From Frigoribacterium faeni (GTDB taxonomy: Bacteria; Actinomycetota; Actinomycetes; Actinomycetales; Microbacteriaceae): a stretch of DNA of 64,000 nucleotides. The DNA lies in assembly GCF_007988805.1 (NCBI RefSeq), contig NZ_BJUV01000007.1, positions 1 to 64,000 of the forward strand. Direction: 5' to 3'. How positions within the stretch are numbered: the first letter of the stretch is position 1; each line of letters opens with the position of its first letter. This document shows positions 18,744 to 27,690 of the stretch, in pieces. Below the pieces are notes generated by a model. It did not search any database and had not been told where the DNA came from. It saw only the letters and a list, made by a program, of their open reading frames with translations. The translations under genes were made by a program, and so were the position numbers.

Positions 18744-19934
18744 GTGCTCACCTTCCCCGACGGCTTCCTGTGGGGTGCCGCGACCGCGGCGCACCAGATC
18801 GAGGGCAACAACGTCAACAGCAACTGGTGGGTGCACGAGCATACGCCGCGCACGACCATCGTCGAGCCGAGCGGTGACGCCGCCGACAGCTACCACCGGT
18901 TCCGCGACGACATCCGCCTGCTCGCCGAGCTGGGGCTGAACAGCTACCGGTTCAGCATCGAGTGGGCCCGCATCGAGCCCGAGCGCGGCGTCGTCAGCAA
19001 GGCCCAGGTCGCCCACTACCGCCGCATGGTCGAGACCTGCCACGAGTTCGGCATCGAGCCGATCGTCACTCTGATGCACTTCACGGTGCCGCGCTGGTTC
19101 GAGCGCGACGGCTTCTGGCGGGCGCCCGACGCCGCCGACCTGTTCGCGCGCTACACCGAGCTCGCGCTGCCGGTCGTCGCCGAGGGCGTCGAGTACGTCT
19201 GCACCATCAACGAGCCGAACATCGCCGCGATGCTCGCCGGCGGCGAGGACGCCTCGAACCTGGTGGCCTACGGGCTGCCGAACCCCGACCTCGAGGTGGC
19301 CGACGCCCTGCTCGCCTCGCACAGGCGCAGCCGCGAGGTGCTCTCGCAGGTCGCCGGGCTCAAGTCGGGCTGGACCGTCGCGACGCAGGCCTTCAAGGCC
19401 GTCGACGAGCCCGGGGCCGCCGAGAAGACGCGCGAGTACGGCTACGTCCGCGACGACTGGTACAGCGAGATGGCCGCGGGCGACGACTTCGTCGGGGTGC
19501 AGGCCTACACGCAGACCTTCGTCGGGCCCGAGGGGCCCCGGCCGGTCGCCGAGGGGCTCGAGACGACGCTGACCGGGTGGGAGTTCCACCCGCCGGCCGC
19601 GGCCGAGGGCATCCGCAGCGCGTGGGAGCTGTCCGGCCACGTGCCCGTCATGGTCACCGAGAACGGCATCGCGACGGCCGACGACACCCGGCGCATCGCC
19701 TATACGCAGGGTGCGCTGGAGCACATCCACGACACCATCGACGAGGGCATCGAGGTGCTGGGGTACCAGCACTGGAGTGCGCTCGACAACTACGAGTGGG
19801 CCAGCGGATTCCGCCCGACGTTCGGGCTGATCGGCTGGGATCGCGACACGTTCGAGCGCACGCCCAAGCCGAGCGCCCGCTGGTACGGCGGGGTGGCCCG
19901 CGCGAACGGCCTCGAGCGCAGCTCGGCCGTCTGA
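18744..19934 (+). CDS. Glycoside hydrolase family 1 beta-glucosidase
   Basis: The 396-residue cytoplasmic enzyme hydrolyses beta-linked glucosides with retention. The acid/base is Glu157 (TINEPN) and the nucleophile Glu306 (VTENGI). Other GH1 landmarks are FLWGAATAAHQIEG at the N-terminus and YRFSIEWARIEP. It is somewhat shorter than the 440-480 residues usual for the family, with trimmed loops but no lost catalytic part. The GTG at 18744 is preceded by AAAGGAG 6 nt upstream. It is the last gene of the ABC operon and would act on the imported sugar, possibly after the hydrolase has deacylated it. Confidence 0.94.
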   Translation: MLTFPDGFLWGAATAAHQIEGNNVNSNWWVHEHTPRTTIVEPSGDAADSYHRFRDDIRLLAELGLNSYRFSIEWARIEPERGVVSKAQVAHYRRMVETCHEFGIEPIVTLMHFTVPRWFERDGFWRAPDAADLFARYTELALPVVAEGVEYVCTINEPNIAAMLAGGEDASNLVAYGLPNPDLEVADALLASHRRSREVLSQVAGLKSGWTVATQAFKAVDEPGAAEKTREYGYVRDDWYSEMAAGDDFVGVQAYTQTFVGPEGPRPVAEGLETTLTGWEFHPPAAAEGIRSAWELSGHVPVMVTENGIATADDTRRIAYTQGALEHIHDTIDEGIEVLGYQHWSALDNYEWASGFRPTFGLIGWDRDTFERTPKPSARWYGGVARANGLERSSAV

Positions 19935-19980
19935 GACCACGGCGTCGTCGCGTGCCGCGGCGGCGCCGTGCTCCCCGGAG

Positions 19981-20018
19981 CGCAGGAGGCGCGGGTCGGC
20001 CGACCCCCGCCTCCTGCG
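19981..20018. terminator. Hairpin between convergent beta-glucosidase and acetyltransferase genes
   Basis: Bases 19981-19998 and 20001-20018 pair over 18 bp with one mismatch. The left arm contains exact copy 4 of the 14-bp dispersed word (19984-19997). It serves both convergent genes. Confidence 0.85.
19984..19997 (+). repeat. 14-bp dispersed word, copy 4
   Basis: Exact AGGAGGCGCGGGTC in the left arm of the bidirectional terminator. Confidence 0.8.
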
Positions 20019-20024
20019 TTCCGG

Positions 20025-21335
20025 CTAGAAGCCCGTGATGCTGTGCAGGGGCCGATCGGGGGCGAGCATCGCGCGCAGCGTCTGGACGGCGCCCTTGCGC
20101 CGCTCGCGCACCAGGCCCGCGGCGGCGAGCGTGACCGGGTCGACGCCGCCGAGCCAGAGCGACCCGAGGGTCGCCACGTCGAGCTCGACGTCGGCCCGTC
20201 GCACCGCCGCGCGCTTGACCGTCGCGCTGCCGCCCTCGCTCGTCACCCGGAACGTGCCCGCCGCGTGGCCCAGGGCGTCGCCCACCGCGATCGTGACGAC
20301 GCCGTCGGCGGACCACGGTCGGGCCTGCAGGGCGGCCACGGTGTCGAGCACGCGGAACCACACGTGATCCTCGTCGTGGGTCACGCGCAGGGCCCGGCCG
20401 TTCACCAGCGCATGGCTCAGCGGGTCGTGCTGCGGGGCGTCGGCGTACCGCACCGAGGCGATCAGATCGATCGACAGCAGCAGCTGCCACAGGCCGAGGT
20501 ACGCGACGTCCGTCGCGGCGACCAGATCGAGCACGACGAGGGTGTGCGCCTCGTCCGAGCCCTCGACCCGGTACGAGACGTAGCCGTCGACGGCGCCCGC
20601 CGAGTCGCGGTGCACGGCGCCGCGGACGGCCGGATCGGGCGTGCCGTCGGGTCGCTCGCGACCGAGCATGCGGTTCCAGGCGCCCTCGTGCCGGTCGATC
20701 GAGCCGGGCGTGCGGGCGTGGAAGCGGGCGAACACCGCGGGAGCGAGGTCGACGAGCGTCGCGCGCGACACGAGCTCGGTCGTGCCCTCCGGTTCGCTGA
20801 TGAGGCCGGAGGCACGGCGCGGGTCGATCTCGATCGTCCGTTCGCGCACCCCCACCCCGAAGCCGAAGCGGCGGTAGATCGAGCCCTCGCTCGCCGTCAG
20901 GGCCGCGACGGCGAGACCGCCGCTCGCGGCGCGCGCGAGGTCGTCGGTCATCATGCGGCGCAGGATCCCCTTGCGTCGGTGGGTCGGCTGGACGGTGACG
21001 CCCGAGATCAGGTGCGCGTCGAGCAGCCGGCCGCCGCCGACGTTCACCGTCTTGACGAACGACTCGAAGGTGGCGACCGGGAACCCGTCCGCCTCGAGCG
21101 ATCCGTCGCGGGGCTCGCGGAGGTGGACGCCGGTCTCGGTGCGCCCGTCGGCGACCAGCCGTCGCGCGGTGCGCCCGACGGCGGCGGCGTCGAGGGCCGT
21201 CTCGTGGAACCCGAGGGCCTCGGCCGAGACCCACGCGCCCGTCGCCTCGTCGGCGCGGGGCTCGGCCTCGGTCGAATCCGGTCCGAGTGCGGCCGGGAAC
21301 GTGCGGATGTCGTAGTCGTCGTCGAAGGCAGTCAC
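20025..21335 (-). CDS. Eis-like GNAT-family N-acetyltransferase
   Basis: The 436-residue protein looks like the Eis (enhanced intracellular survival) group: an N-terminal GNAT domain, a second degenerate GNAT domain and a C-terminal SCP2-like domain. The acetyl-CoA loop is VTVQPTHRRKGILRRMM, and the protein ends in Phe, whose carboxylate is the catalytic base in Eis enzymes. Mycobacterial Eis acetylates aminoglycosides and protein lysines; the natural substrate here is unknown. The GTG at 21335 has no Shine-Dalgarno but has TAGGCT (21343-21348 on the minus strand) ending 7 nt upstream, so it is probably leaderless. Confidence 0.88.
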   Translation of the reverse strand: MTAFDDDYDIRTFPAALGPDSTEAEPRADEATGAWVSAEALGFHETALDAAAVGRTARRLVADGRTETGVHLREPRDGSLEADGFPVATFESFVKTVNVGGGRLLDAHLISGVTVQPTHRRKGILRRMMTDDLARAASGGLAVAALTASEGSIYRRFGFGVGVRERTIEIDPRRASGLISEPEGTTELVSRATLVDLAPAVFARFHARTPGSIDRHEGAWNRMLGRERPDGTPDPAVRGAVHRDSAGAVDGYVSYRVEGSDEAHTLVVLDLVAATDVAYLGLWQLLLSIDLIASVRYADAPQHDPLSHALVNGRALRVTHDEDHVWFRVLDTVAALQARPWSADGVVTIAVGDALGHAAGTFRVTSEGGSATVKRAAVRRADVELDVATLGSLWLGGVDPVTLAAAGLVRERRKGAVQTLRAMLAPDRPLHSITGF

Positions 21336-21401
21336 GCTCGCAAGCCTAGGGCTGGCCCCCGACGGTGTCGTCGTCCTCCCGACGGAGGCGGGGCGGCCGT
21401 G

Positions 21402-21430
21402 TTGAGATGACCGATCGGCTGAAATATGAT
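21402..21430 (+). promoter_or_regulatory. Housekeeping-type promoter of the DsbA-like/LCP operon
   Basis: TTGAGA (21402-21407), a 17-bp spacer and TATGAT (21425-21430) form one of the clearest sigma-70-like promoters in the window, with transcription expected near 21437 and a short leader. Confidence 0.75.
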
Positions 21431-21461
21431 GTGAGGAATTATCCAGCGACACGGAGGCCTC

Positions 21462-22382
21462 ATGATCGGCGAGAACGACGCACGAGACCCGTCGGAGGGT
21501 CCGGCGCAGAGCAGTCCCGAGAACACGGGTCGTCGCGCGGCGGCCCGCGAGAAGGCCCGCGCCGCGCAGGCCAGGGCGCGCCGACGGGAGCGCACCGCGA
21601 CCCTCCTGGTCCGCGGCGGGGTGGCCGTCGCCGCGCTCGCCATCGTGACGACCCTCGCGCTCGTCCTCGTCACGTCGGCCTCGGCGCCGATCGGCCCCGG
21701 GCCGGCCAACGCGGCATCCGACGGGGTCCGCGTCGGTCCCGGCTTCGTCGTCGAGCGCTCGCCCGCCCGGGAGGCCGACGCCGAGCCCGTGACCTCGGCC
21801 ACCCCCGACGCGTCCGACGTCGCCGACATCGCGATCTACATCGACTACCACTGCCCGTCGTGCCGGCAGTTCGAGCTCGAGAACGCCGACTACCTGAGCG
21901 GCCTGGTCGAGTCCGGCGCCGCCACCGTGCAGATCCATCCGCTCGCCATCACCGACTCGACGTCGCAGGGCACCCGGTACGCGACCCGGGCCGCGGCCGC
22001 CGCGGCCTGCGTGGCCGATCTCGAGCCCGACCGGTTCTGGTCGGTCAACCGGGCCCTCTTCGAGGCGCAGCCCGAGGGCGGCTCGCGCGGGCTCGACGAC
22101 GACGAGCTCACCTCGGTCGTCACCTCGGCGGCCGAGCTCGACGACCCGGCGGCCGTCACCGCGTGCATCGCCGACCAGCGGTTCGCCGGCTGGGTGGCCG
22201 CCGCGACGAAGCGCGCGCTCTCCGGCCCGCTGCCCTACGACTCGGTCGAGTCGATCACGGGGACCCCGACGGTGCTCGTCAACGGCTCGCTCTACGACGC
22301 GTCGACCCAGAGCTTCCCCGAGTTCGTGGTCTCGAAGCTCGGCTCCGCCTACGCGGCCGAGACCGCAGGAGGCGCGGAGTGA
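21462..22382 (+). CDS. Membrane-anchored DsbA-like thiol-disulfide oxidoreductase
   Basis: The 306-residue protein has a basic cytoplasmic N-terminus (about 45 residues), one membrane helix (about 47-71) and an extracytoplasmic thioredoxin-fold domain with the CPSC active site (Cys131, Cys134) and the cis-Pro segment GTPTVLVNG. It resembles actinobacterial DsbA/BdbD-like proteins that oxidise or isomerise disulfides in exported proteins. The ATG at 21462 follows ACGGAGG by 5 nt. Its stop overlaps the GTG of the LCP gene, so the two are co-translated. Confidence 0.9.
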   Translation: MIGENDARDPSEGPAQSSPENTGRRAAAREKARAAQARARRRERTATLLVRGGVAVAALAIVTTLALVLVTSASAPIGPGPANAASDGVRVGPGFVVERSPAREADAEPVTSATPDASDVADIAIYIDYHCPSCRQFELENADYLSGLVESGAATVQIHPLAITDSTSQGTRYATRAAAAAACVADLEPDRFWSVNRALFEAQPEGGSRGLDDDELTSVVTSAAELDDPAAVTACIADQRFAGWVAAATKRALSGPLPYDSVESITGTPTVLVNGSLYDASTQSFPEFVVSKLGSAYAAETAGGAE

Positions 22383-23488
22383 GCGCCCCCACCGGCGACC
22401 GCCCCGCCGACGGCCGCCCCTCGGGCGCCGGATCCGACGACGCCGGGACGGAGGCCGCGGGCCCCGACGCGTTCGCGTCGCTCGGCTTCGAACCCGTGAC
22501 CACGCGGAGCGAGCGGCGTCGTGCCGAGCGGCGCCGGCGGAGGCGCCCCTGGGTGGTGACGACGGTCGTCGCTCTCGTCGTCCTGGTCGGCGTGCCGGTC
22601 GTCGCGGCGCTGCTCGGGTTCGGCTACCTCGTGCACCTGGCGTCCACCTTCGACGACCGCGCGACGACGGTGGTCGGCGCCCTCCCCGAGTACGACGGTC
22701 GTCCGGGTGTCGACGCCGACGGCGCGCTGAACGTCCTGCTGCTCGGGTCCGACACCCGGGGGCGGGGCGACGCCGGTCGGTCGGACGTCATGATGCTCGT
22801 GCACCTGCCCGGCGACCGGTCGAGCATCGAGGTGCTGTCGATCATGCGCGACACCTGGGTCGACGTGCCGGGGCACGGAGAGGCGAAGATCAACGCGGCC
22901 TACAGCTGGGGCGGCGTCCCGCTGACCGTGCAGACGGTCGAGCAGCTGCTCGAGGTGAGGGTCGACCATGTGGCCGAGATCGACTTCGAGGGCTTCCGGG
23001 GCATGACCGAGGCGCTCGGGGGTGTCGACGTCGTCTCCGAGCGGGCGTTCTCCGCGGGCGGACACGGGTTCCGCGAGGGCCTCAACCACCTCGACGGCGA
23101 CGCGGCCCTCGCCTTCGTGCGTGAGCGGTACTCGTTCGCCGACGCCGATCACCAGCGGGTCCGCAATCAGCAGGCGTTCGTCGAGGCCCTGGCGCACGGT
23201 GTCGTCAGCCGCGGCACGCTGACCGACCCGTCCCGAGTCTCGACGTTCGTGGGCGTCATGGCCGAGCACCTGGCGGTCGACGACTCGCTCACCCCTCCCC
23301 GGCTCGCCGAGATCGGCTGGAGCGCCCGCGGCCTGACTCCCGGCGGTCTCCATGCCGTCACGCTCCCGACCCGTGGAGGCGCGATCTCCGCCGACGGGCA
23401 GTCCTCTCTGACGATCGACGAGGTCGGCCTCGAGCAGATCACCTCGGCGCTGCGGGCAGGCGAGCCGCTTCCCGATCCGGCGTCCTGA
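22379..23488 (+). CDS. LytR-CpsA-Psr family glycopolymer ligase
   Basis: The 369-residue protein has a basic cytoplasmic tail, one membrane helix (about 58-85) and an LCP domain with LLLGSDTRG (120-128), RSDVMML and the Arg-rich FVRERYSF motif. LCP enzymes transfer undecaprenyl-linked glycopolymers to peptidoglycan. The GTG at 22379 overlaps the stop of the DsbA-like gene, and CAGGAGG of a dispersed-word variant at about 22366-22372 is its Shine-Dalgarno. It could attach the polysaccharide made by the 55-62 kb cluster, but nothing in the sequence proves this. Confidence 0.92.
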   Translation: MSAPTGDRPADGRPSGAGSDDAGTEAAGPDAFASLGFEPVTTRSERRRAERRRRRRPWVVTTVVALVVLVGVPVVAALLGFGYLVHLASTFDDRATTVVGALPEYDGRPGVDADGALNVLLLGSDTRGRGDAGRSDVMMLVHLPGDRSSIEVLSIMRDTWVDVPGHGEAKINAAYSWGGVPLTVQTVEQLLEVRVDHVAEIDFEGFRGMTEALGGVDVVSERAFSAGGHGFREGLNHLDGDAALAFVRERYSFADADHQRVRNQQAFVEALAHGVVSRGTLTDPSRVSTFVGVMAEHLAVDDSLTPPRLAEIGWSARGLTPGGLHAVTLPTRGGAISADGQSSLTIDEVGLEQITSALRAGEPLPDPAS

Positions 23489-23526
23489 CGGGGCCCGGCG
23501 CCCGACCCGGTCCGCGGCCGTCAGCC

Positions 23527-23577
23527 ACGCGACGAGACCCCGGGCGAGCACGTCGCTCGCCCGGGGTCTCGTCGCGT
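23527..23577 (+). terminator. 22-bp hairpin terminator after the LCP gene
   Basis: Bases 23527-23548 and 23556-23577 form a perfect 22-bp stem with a 7-nt loop. Confidence 0.9.
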
Positions 23578-23614
23578 CAGCCGGTCGAGTGGCGGGTCCG
23601 GCGCGACCTCCGGA

Positions 23615-23791
23615 TCACTCGGCGGGGGTGATCGTCGGCCCGCTGTACGACCCGCCGATCTGGCGGCCGTTCCTGGTCTGGGTCAGTGTGGCGGTGTAGG
23701 TCGCGTTGCCGAGCCAGCGCATGACGGTCCAGTCGCCGTCCTCGTCGGCGTCGCCGATCACGGGGGCGAGGCCGTAGCCGAGGTGCAGCTC
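23615..23791 (-). pseudogene. 3' remnant of an Ig-repeat exoprotein gene
   Basis: Read on the minus strand, this stretch encodes about 58 residues (starting ELHLGYGLAPVIG and ending GPTITPAE, then TGA) that align without gaps to the last residues of the intact gene at 23944-26070 (LHLGYGLAPVIG ... GPTITPAS). The offset is a constant 329 bp. No start codon or signal peptide lies upstream in frame; similarity stops abruptly at about 23791. It looks like the leftover 3' end of a tandem paralog after deletion or recombination. Confidence 0.85.
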
Positions 23792-23862
23792 CGATCGCCG
23801 TCGGCGGCGCCCCGACTGGCGCGGGACGTCGGGCTTCGTCTGTCGTGTCCATGGGACGACGA

Positions 23863-23896
23863 AGCCCCGGAGAGGCGAGATGCGCTCTCCGGGGCT
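23863..23896 (-). terminator. Hairpin downstream of the Ig-repeat exoprotein gene
   Basis: AGCCCCGGAGAG (23863-23874) pairs with 23885-23896 over 12 bp, 48 bp after the stop of the minus-strand gene. Confidence 0.75.
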
Positions 23897-23943
23897 CGTG
23901 AGACCCTCAGTCGGCCTCGGTCGTCGTCCGACGGGTCAGGGCG

Positions 23944-26070
23944 TCAGGACGCCGGGGTGATGGTCGGTCCGGTGTGGGCGCCGCTGAGCTGCTTGCCGTT
24001 CTTCGACTGGATGACGGTCGCCGTGTAGGGGGCGTTTCCGAGCCAGCGGGAGACGCTCCAGTCGCCCTCGGCGTCGGCCGTGCCGATGACGGGGGCGAGG
24101 CCGTAGCCGAGGTGCAGGGCGATGTCGGCGCCGGGGGTGGCCGTGCCGGTGAAGGTGACGTCGCTGCCGGCCAGGAAGGTGCTGCCGTCGGCGGGCGTCG
24201 TCACGACGATCGGGGCCTCGTCGTCGGAGTCGGCGTCACCGATGGTGAAGCCCCGGGTGGTCGTCGGCGTCCCTGCGGAGACCCAGAAGGGCGCCTCCGT
24301 CACGGTCGTCGTGTGCTCGCCGTGGGCCAGCGGCTTCTCGGCCTCGCAGCTCCAGGTGCCGTCTGCCAGCACGTCGGCGCCGCAGACGAGGACCGGCGCC
24401 TTGTCGGCGGCCGTGGTGTCCTCGACGCGGACCTTCGCGCCGGGGATGCCCTCGCCCGTGAAGGTCGGAGACGTGGCGGGGACCGTGGCGCCGTCGGCCG
24501 GCGAGGTGACCTCGAGCGGGAACGTCTCCGGAGCCGAGTTCTTCTCCGTCTCGGCGACCACGAGCTCGGTCGCGGTCGACAGCTCGAGGTTGCGCGTCGA
24601 GAAGAGCTCGATCTCGTCGCCGACGTACTCCTCATCGAGGCGCAGGATGAACGCGCCGTTGTAGGTGAGCTCGGTCGATCCGATGAGCTTGCCGTCCTTC
24701 TTCGCGATGACGCCGGGCGTGAAGAACTCGAACGGCGCGTAGCCGGTCGTCCCCTCGAGGTAGACGTGGCCGCCCTCGTCGGCGACGTGGTGGATGACCG
24801 GCGCCGTCAGCGGAGCGGGGGTGATCGTGTCGGCGATGGGGGTCAGGGGGATGTCGAGAGCCTTGCCGACGGACTGGTCGACGAGGCCGGCGACGGTGGC
24901 GGTCTGGCCGGCGAGGCTCTTCTCCACCCAGAACGAGAATCGCCCGTTGATGCCCTGCTGCTCGTCGCGGTGCTCGCCGACCTCGAGCGAGGCCCGGCTG
25001 GCTCCGGGGATGACGACTCGGACGATCAGGTGGTCGCCCGAGTCTGTGATCGACGACAGGTGCGGGAGAGCGGGGGCCGCGGGCTTCCAGTCGCCGTGGA
25101 CGATCGAGAACGACGAGCCCTCGGTCTGCTCGGTCACCGACGACCAGGTCGGCTTCTCGGTGACGGTGGCCGAGTACTCGCCGTCGGGGAGGCGGGGCGA
25201 GTCGCAGGTCCATTTGCCGTTGGCGAGCACGTTCGTCTCGCAGAGCGTCGCGAACCGCTGGTCGGTCTCGGCGTCGTTCGTCACGACGATCTGCGAGTTG
25301 GGGATCGCCACGCCCGAGAAGGTGACGGCGGGCTCGGCGAGCTCGGCTCCGGCCCAGGGCGAGAGGATGGCCAGCGGGTGCGTGTCGGACGCCGTGTTGG
25401 GCCGGGTCTCGAGGAGGTCGATGGTGTCGACGGCGCTGGACTTGTTGCCGAGGTGAGCCTGGACGCCGATCTGCCGACCGGCGAATTCGGCGGGGATGGT
25501 GAGGGTGAAGGTCCCGTTCACGTCGGGCACGCTGCGGATGGGCATGCCCCCGGTGGATGCGGTCACCTCGAGCTGGTCGAACTGCAGAGGGTCGTACGTG
25601 ACCGTGCCCTCGATGACGAACACCCCCTGGGAGTCCTTCGAGACGCCCAGGACGCGCGGCATGACGGGGATGATGCCGGGGGCGGCGTCCTCGTCGAGGG
25701 TCAGCGCCACATCGATGGACTCGCCCTCGATGCCGCCGGCGAAGGAGGTCAGGGTGGCGGTCTTGCCCAGGTGCGTCTTGTCGATGAGGAACGTGTACCG
25801 GCCGTCGGTCACAGGCTCGACGCTCCCGCCGCCGTCGAACTGCATGCGGACCTGCTCGGCCCACGGGGCGACTCCGAGCAGAGCGATCCGGTCGGCGCCG
25901 TGCTTCTCGATCCGGCTGACGATCGGTGCTGCAGGCCCGGCCGACCTTCCGGCATCGGCGGTCGGCGAGGGGGACGGTGCGGGGCTCGCGGCGGCGACCC
26001 CCGGGGTGATGGCGCCCAGGGCGAGCGCCGCGAGGCTGGCGGAGGCCAGCCCAGTCGTGAGTTTCTTCAT
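23944..26070 (-). CDS. Secreted Ig-like repeat protein
   Basis: The 708-residue protein has a signal peptide (MKKLTTGLASASLAALALG, cleavage near AAA around residue 28) followed by six to seven beta-sandwich repeats of about 90-100 residues. Two repeat types alternate: a divergent set with motifs such as DVNGTFTLTIPAEFAG, and a set with SPADGATVPATSPTFTGEG, VLADGTWSCE and TPGADIAL. There is no LPXTG motif or membrane anchor, so it should be released or held non-covalently. Function is unknown; such proteins often serve as adhesins or matrix components. The ATG at 26070 is preceded by GAGAGAAG. The final repeat resembles those of the two large proteins at 44.5-52.3 kb. Confidence 0.85.
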   Translation of the reverse strand: MKKLTTGLASASLAALALGAITPGVAAASPAPSPSPTADAGRSAGPAAPIVSRIEKHGADRIALLGVAPWAEQVRMQFDGGGSVEPVTDGRYTFLIDKTHLGKTATLTSFAGGIEGESIDVALTLDEDAAPGIIPVMPRVLGVSKDSQGVFVIEGTVTYDPLQFDQLEVTASTGGMPIRSVPDVNGTFTLTIPAEFAGRQIGVQAHLGNKSSAVDTIDLLETRPNTASDTHPLAILSPWAGAELAEPAVTFSGVAIPNSQIVVTNDAETDQRFATLCETNVLANGKWTCDSPRLPDGEYSATVTEKPTWSSVTEQTEGSSFSIVHGDWKPAAPALPHLSSITDSGDHLIVRVVIPGASRASLEVGEHRDEQQGINGRFSFWVEKSLAGQTATVAGLVDQSVGKALDIPLTPIADTITPAPLTAPVIHHVADEGGHVYLEGTTGYAPFEFFTPGVIAKKDGKLIGSTELTYNGAFILRLDEEYVGDEIELFSTRNLELSTATELVVAETEKNSAPETFPLEVTSPADGATVPATSPTFTGEGIPGAKVRVEDTTAADKAPVLVCGADVLADGTWSCEAEKPLAHGEHTTTVTEAPFWVSAGTPTTTRGFTIGDADSDDEAPIVVTTPADGSTFLAGSDVTFTGTATPGADIALHLGYGLAPVIGTADAEGDWSVSRWLGNAPYTATVIQSKNGKQLSGAHTGPTITPAS

Positions 26071-26178
26071 GTCTTCTCTCGGATGAGACGGAAAGGGAGG
26101 ACCGATCGGGGCGGCCAACCGAAATCTTACATTCGAATACGAGAGGAGTGGTGCAGGCGGATGAACGTGCACGATGCG

Positions 26179-26222
26179 CACCGGCGGCGCCGGCAGCGCC
26201 GGCGGCGCAGGCGGGCGCCGGT
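26179..26222 (-). terminator. Possible GC-rich hairpin after the MFS gene
   Basis: ACCGGCG-type sequence at 26180 can pair with CGCCGGT ending at 26222, with several alternative inner stems made of GGCGCC units. It lies just downstream of the MFS stop codon. The structure is ambiguous. Confidence 0.4.
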
Positions 26223-26236
26223 CGTCCGCCCTGAGG

Positions 26237-27619
26237 TCAGTCGATCGAGCGCTGCACCGCCTTGACCGGGAGCATCAGCACGAGTCCGGCCAGCAGCACC
26301 AGGGCGATGCCGACGATGCCGTACCGGGTGTCGTGGGTGACGGAGACGAACAGCGTGAACAGGCCCGGTGCCAGGAAGCTCACCGCCCGCCCGGTCGTCG
26401 CGTACAGCCCGAAGATCTCGCCCTCGCGCCCCGGCGGCGTGATCCGGGCCAGGAACGAACGGCTGGCGGACTGGATGGGCCCGACGAAGAGCGCGAGGGC
26501 GAGGCCGAACACCCAGAACAGGTTCGTCGCGGTGCCGATCGCGAGCACGGCGAAGGCGGCGATCACGAGGCCGATCAGCGACCCGACGATGATCGTCTTG
26601 GCCCCGAGCCGGTCGTCGAGCCAGCCGCCGACGAAGGTGCCGATCCCGGCCACGAGGTTCGCGCCGACCGCGAAGTAGATGACCATGCTCGGCGTGAAGC
26701 CGAACACCTGGGCGGCGATGATCGCGCCGAAGGTGAACACGGCGGCCAGGCCGTCCCGGAACACCGCGCTGGCCAGCAGGAAGAGCAGCACCTGGCGGTT
26801 GGTCCGCCAGAGCTTCGCGATCGTGGACCCGAGGAGGCGGTACGAGCGCCACAGCCCCGCCCGCGCGCGTGCCGCGGTGGCGGGCGGCTCGGGCACCGAG
26901 AGCAGCACCGGCACAGCGAACACGGCGAACCACGCGGCGGAGACGACGATGGCCCAGCGGACGTCCCACGAGCCTCCCTCGGCGCCGGTCGGCACGGCCA
27001 GCAGGCCGCCGCGGCCCTCGACCCCGAAGCTCTGCAGGAACGCGACCAGCAGCAGCAGGAGCAGGACGATCCCGCCGACGTAGCCGAGGCCCCAGCCGAA
27101 TCCCGACACCTTGCCGATGGTCCTCGGCGTCGACACCTGCACGAGCATCGCGTTGTAGTTGACGCTCGCGAACTCGAAGAAGAGGTTGCCGACGGCGAGC
27201 AGGGCCGCGCCGAAGACGAGGTAGCCCGGGGCGGGCGCCACGAAGACCATGGCGGCCATCGCGAGCACGACCAGGCCGGTGTTGATCGCGAGCCAGAGCT
27301 TGCGGCGTCCGGAGCCGTCGCTGCGCTGGCCGAGCACGGGCGCGAGCAGGGCGATCAGCACGCCGGCGATCGTCAGAGCGGTCGAGATGACGGTCGCGTT
27401 CTCGGACTTCGCCAGAACGAGGGCGGGATTGCGCGTGTCGTCGCCCGCCGCGGCGACGACGTCGGGGTCGACGAAGGCTCCGCTGGCCAGATAGGTGCTG
27501 AACACGAACGAGGTGACCACCGCGTTGAACGCGGCGGAGCCCCAGTCCCAGAGCGCCCACGAGATCACGCGTCGACGGGGGATCGGGGCGGTGTCGGCGA
27601 GCGTCTGCGCTGCGGTCAT
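26237..27619 (-). CDS. UMF1-type major facilitator superfamily transporter
   Basis: The 460-residue protein has twelve predicted membrane helices and the opening ISWALWDWGSAAFNAVVTSFVFSTY, which is typical of the UMF1/Atg22-like MFS group. Other landmarks are LGQRSDGSGRRK in the first cytoplasmic loop and RSFLARITPPGREGEIFGLYATTGR. Atg22 of yeast exports amino acids from the vacuole; bacterial substrates are unknown. The ATG at 27619 is used; a TTG at 27628 is possible. No Shine-Dalgarno is seen, and TAGGTT (27627-27632 on the minus strand) lies 7 nt upstream, so it is probably leaderless. It is divergent from the dnaK operon. Confidence 0.9.
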   Translation of the reverse strand: MTAAQTLADTAPIPRRRVISWALWDWGSAAFNAVVTSFVFSTYLASGAFVDPDVVAAAGDDTRNPALVLAKSENATVISTALTIAGVLIALLAPVLGQRSDGSGRRKLWLAINTGLVVLAMAAMVFVAPAPGYLVFGAALLAVGNLFFEFASVNYNAMLVQVSTPRTIGKVSGFGWGLGYVGGIVLLLLLLVAFLQSFGVEGRGGLLAVPTGAEGGSWDVRWAIVVSAAWFAVFAVPVLLSVPEPPATAARARAGLWRSYRLLGSTIAKLWRTNRQVLLFLLASAVFRDGLAAVFTFGAIIAAQVFGFTPSMVIYFAVGANLVAGIGTFVGGWLDDRLGAKTIIVGSLIGLVIAAFAVLAIGTATNLFWVFGLALALFVGPIQSASRSFLARITPPGREGEIFGLYATTGRAVSFLAPGLFTLFVSVTHDTRYGIVGIALVLLAGLVLMLPVKAVQRSID

Positions 27620-27690
27620 GGGGGTCAACCTAGTCGGCGGCGGTGTCCGGCGGGAGCCGCGCCTCCTCGACCCGCGGCCCCCGTTCGAGA

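Noticed and set aside
23577-23852. Minus-strand 91-codon frame beginning MDTTDEARRP
   Set aside because: It is in a different frame from the recognisable Ig-protein remnant and gives an Arg-rich nonsense peptide.
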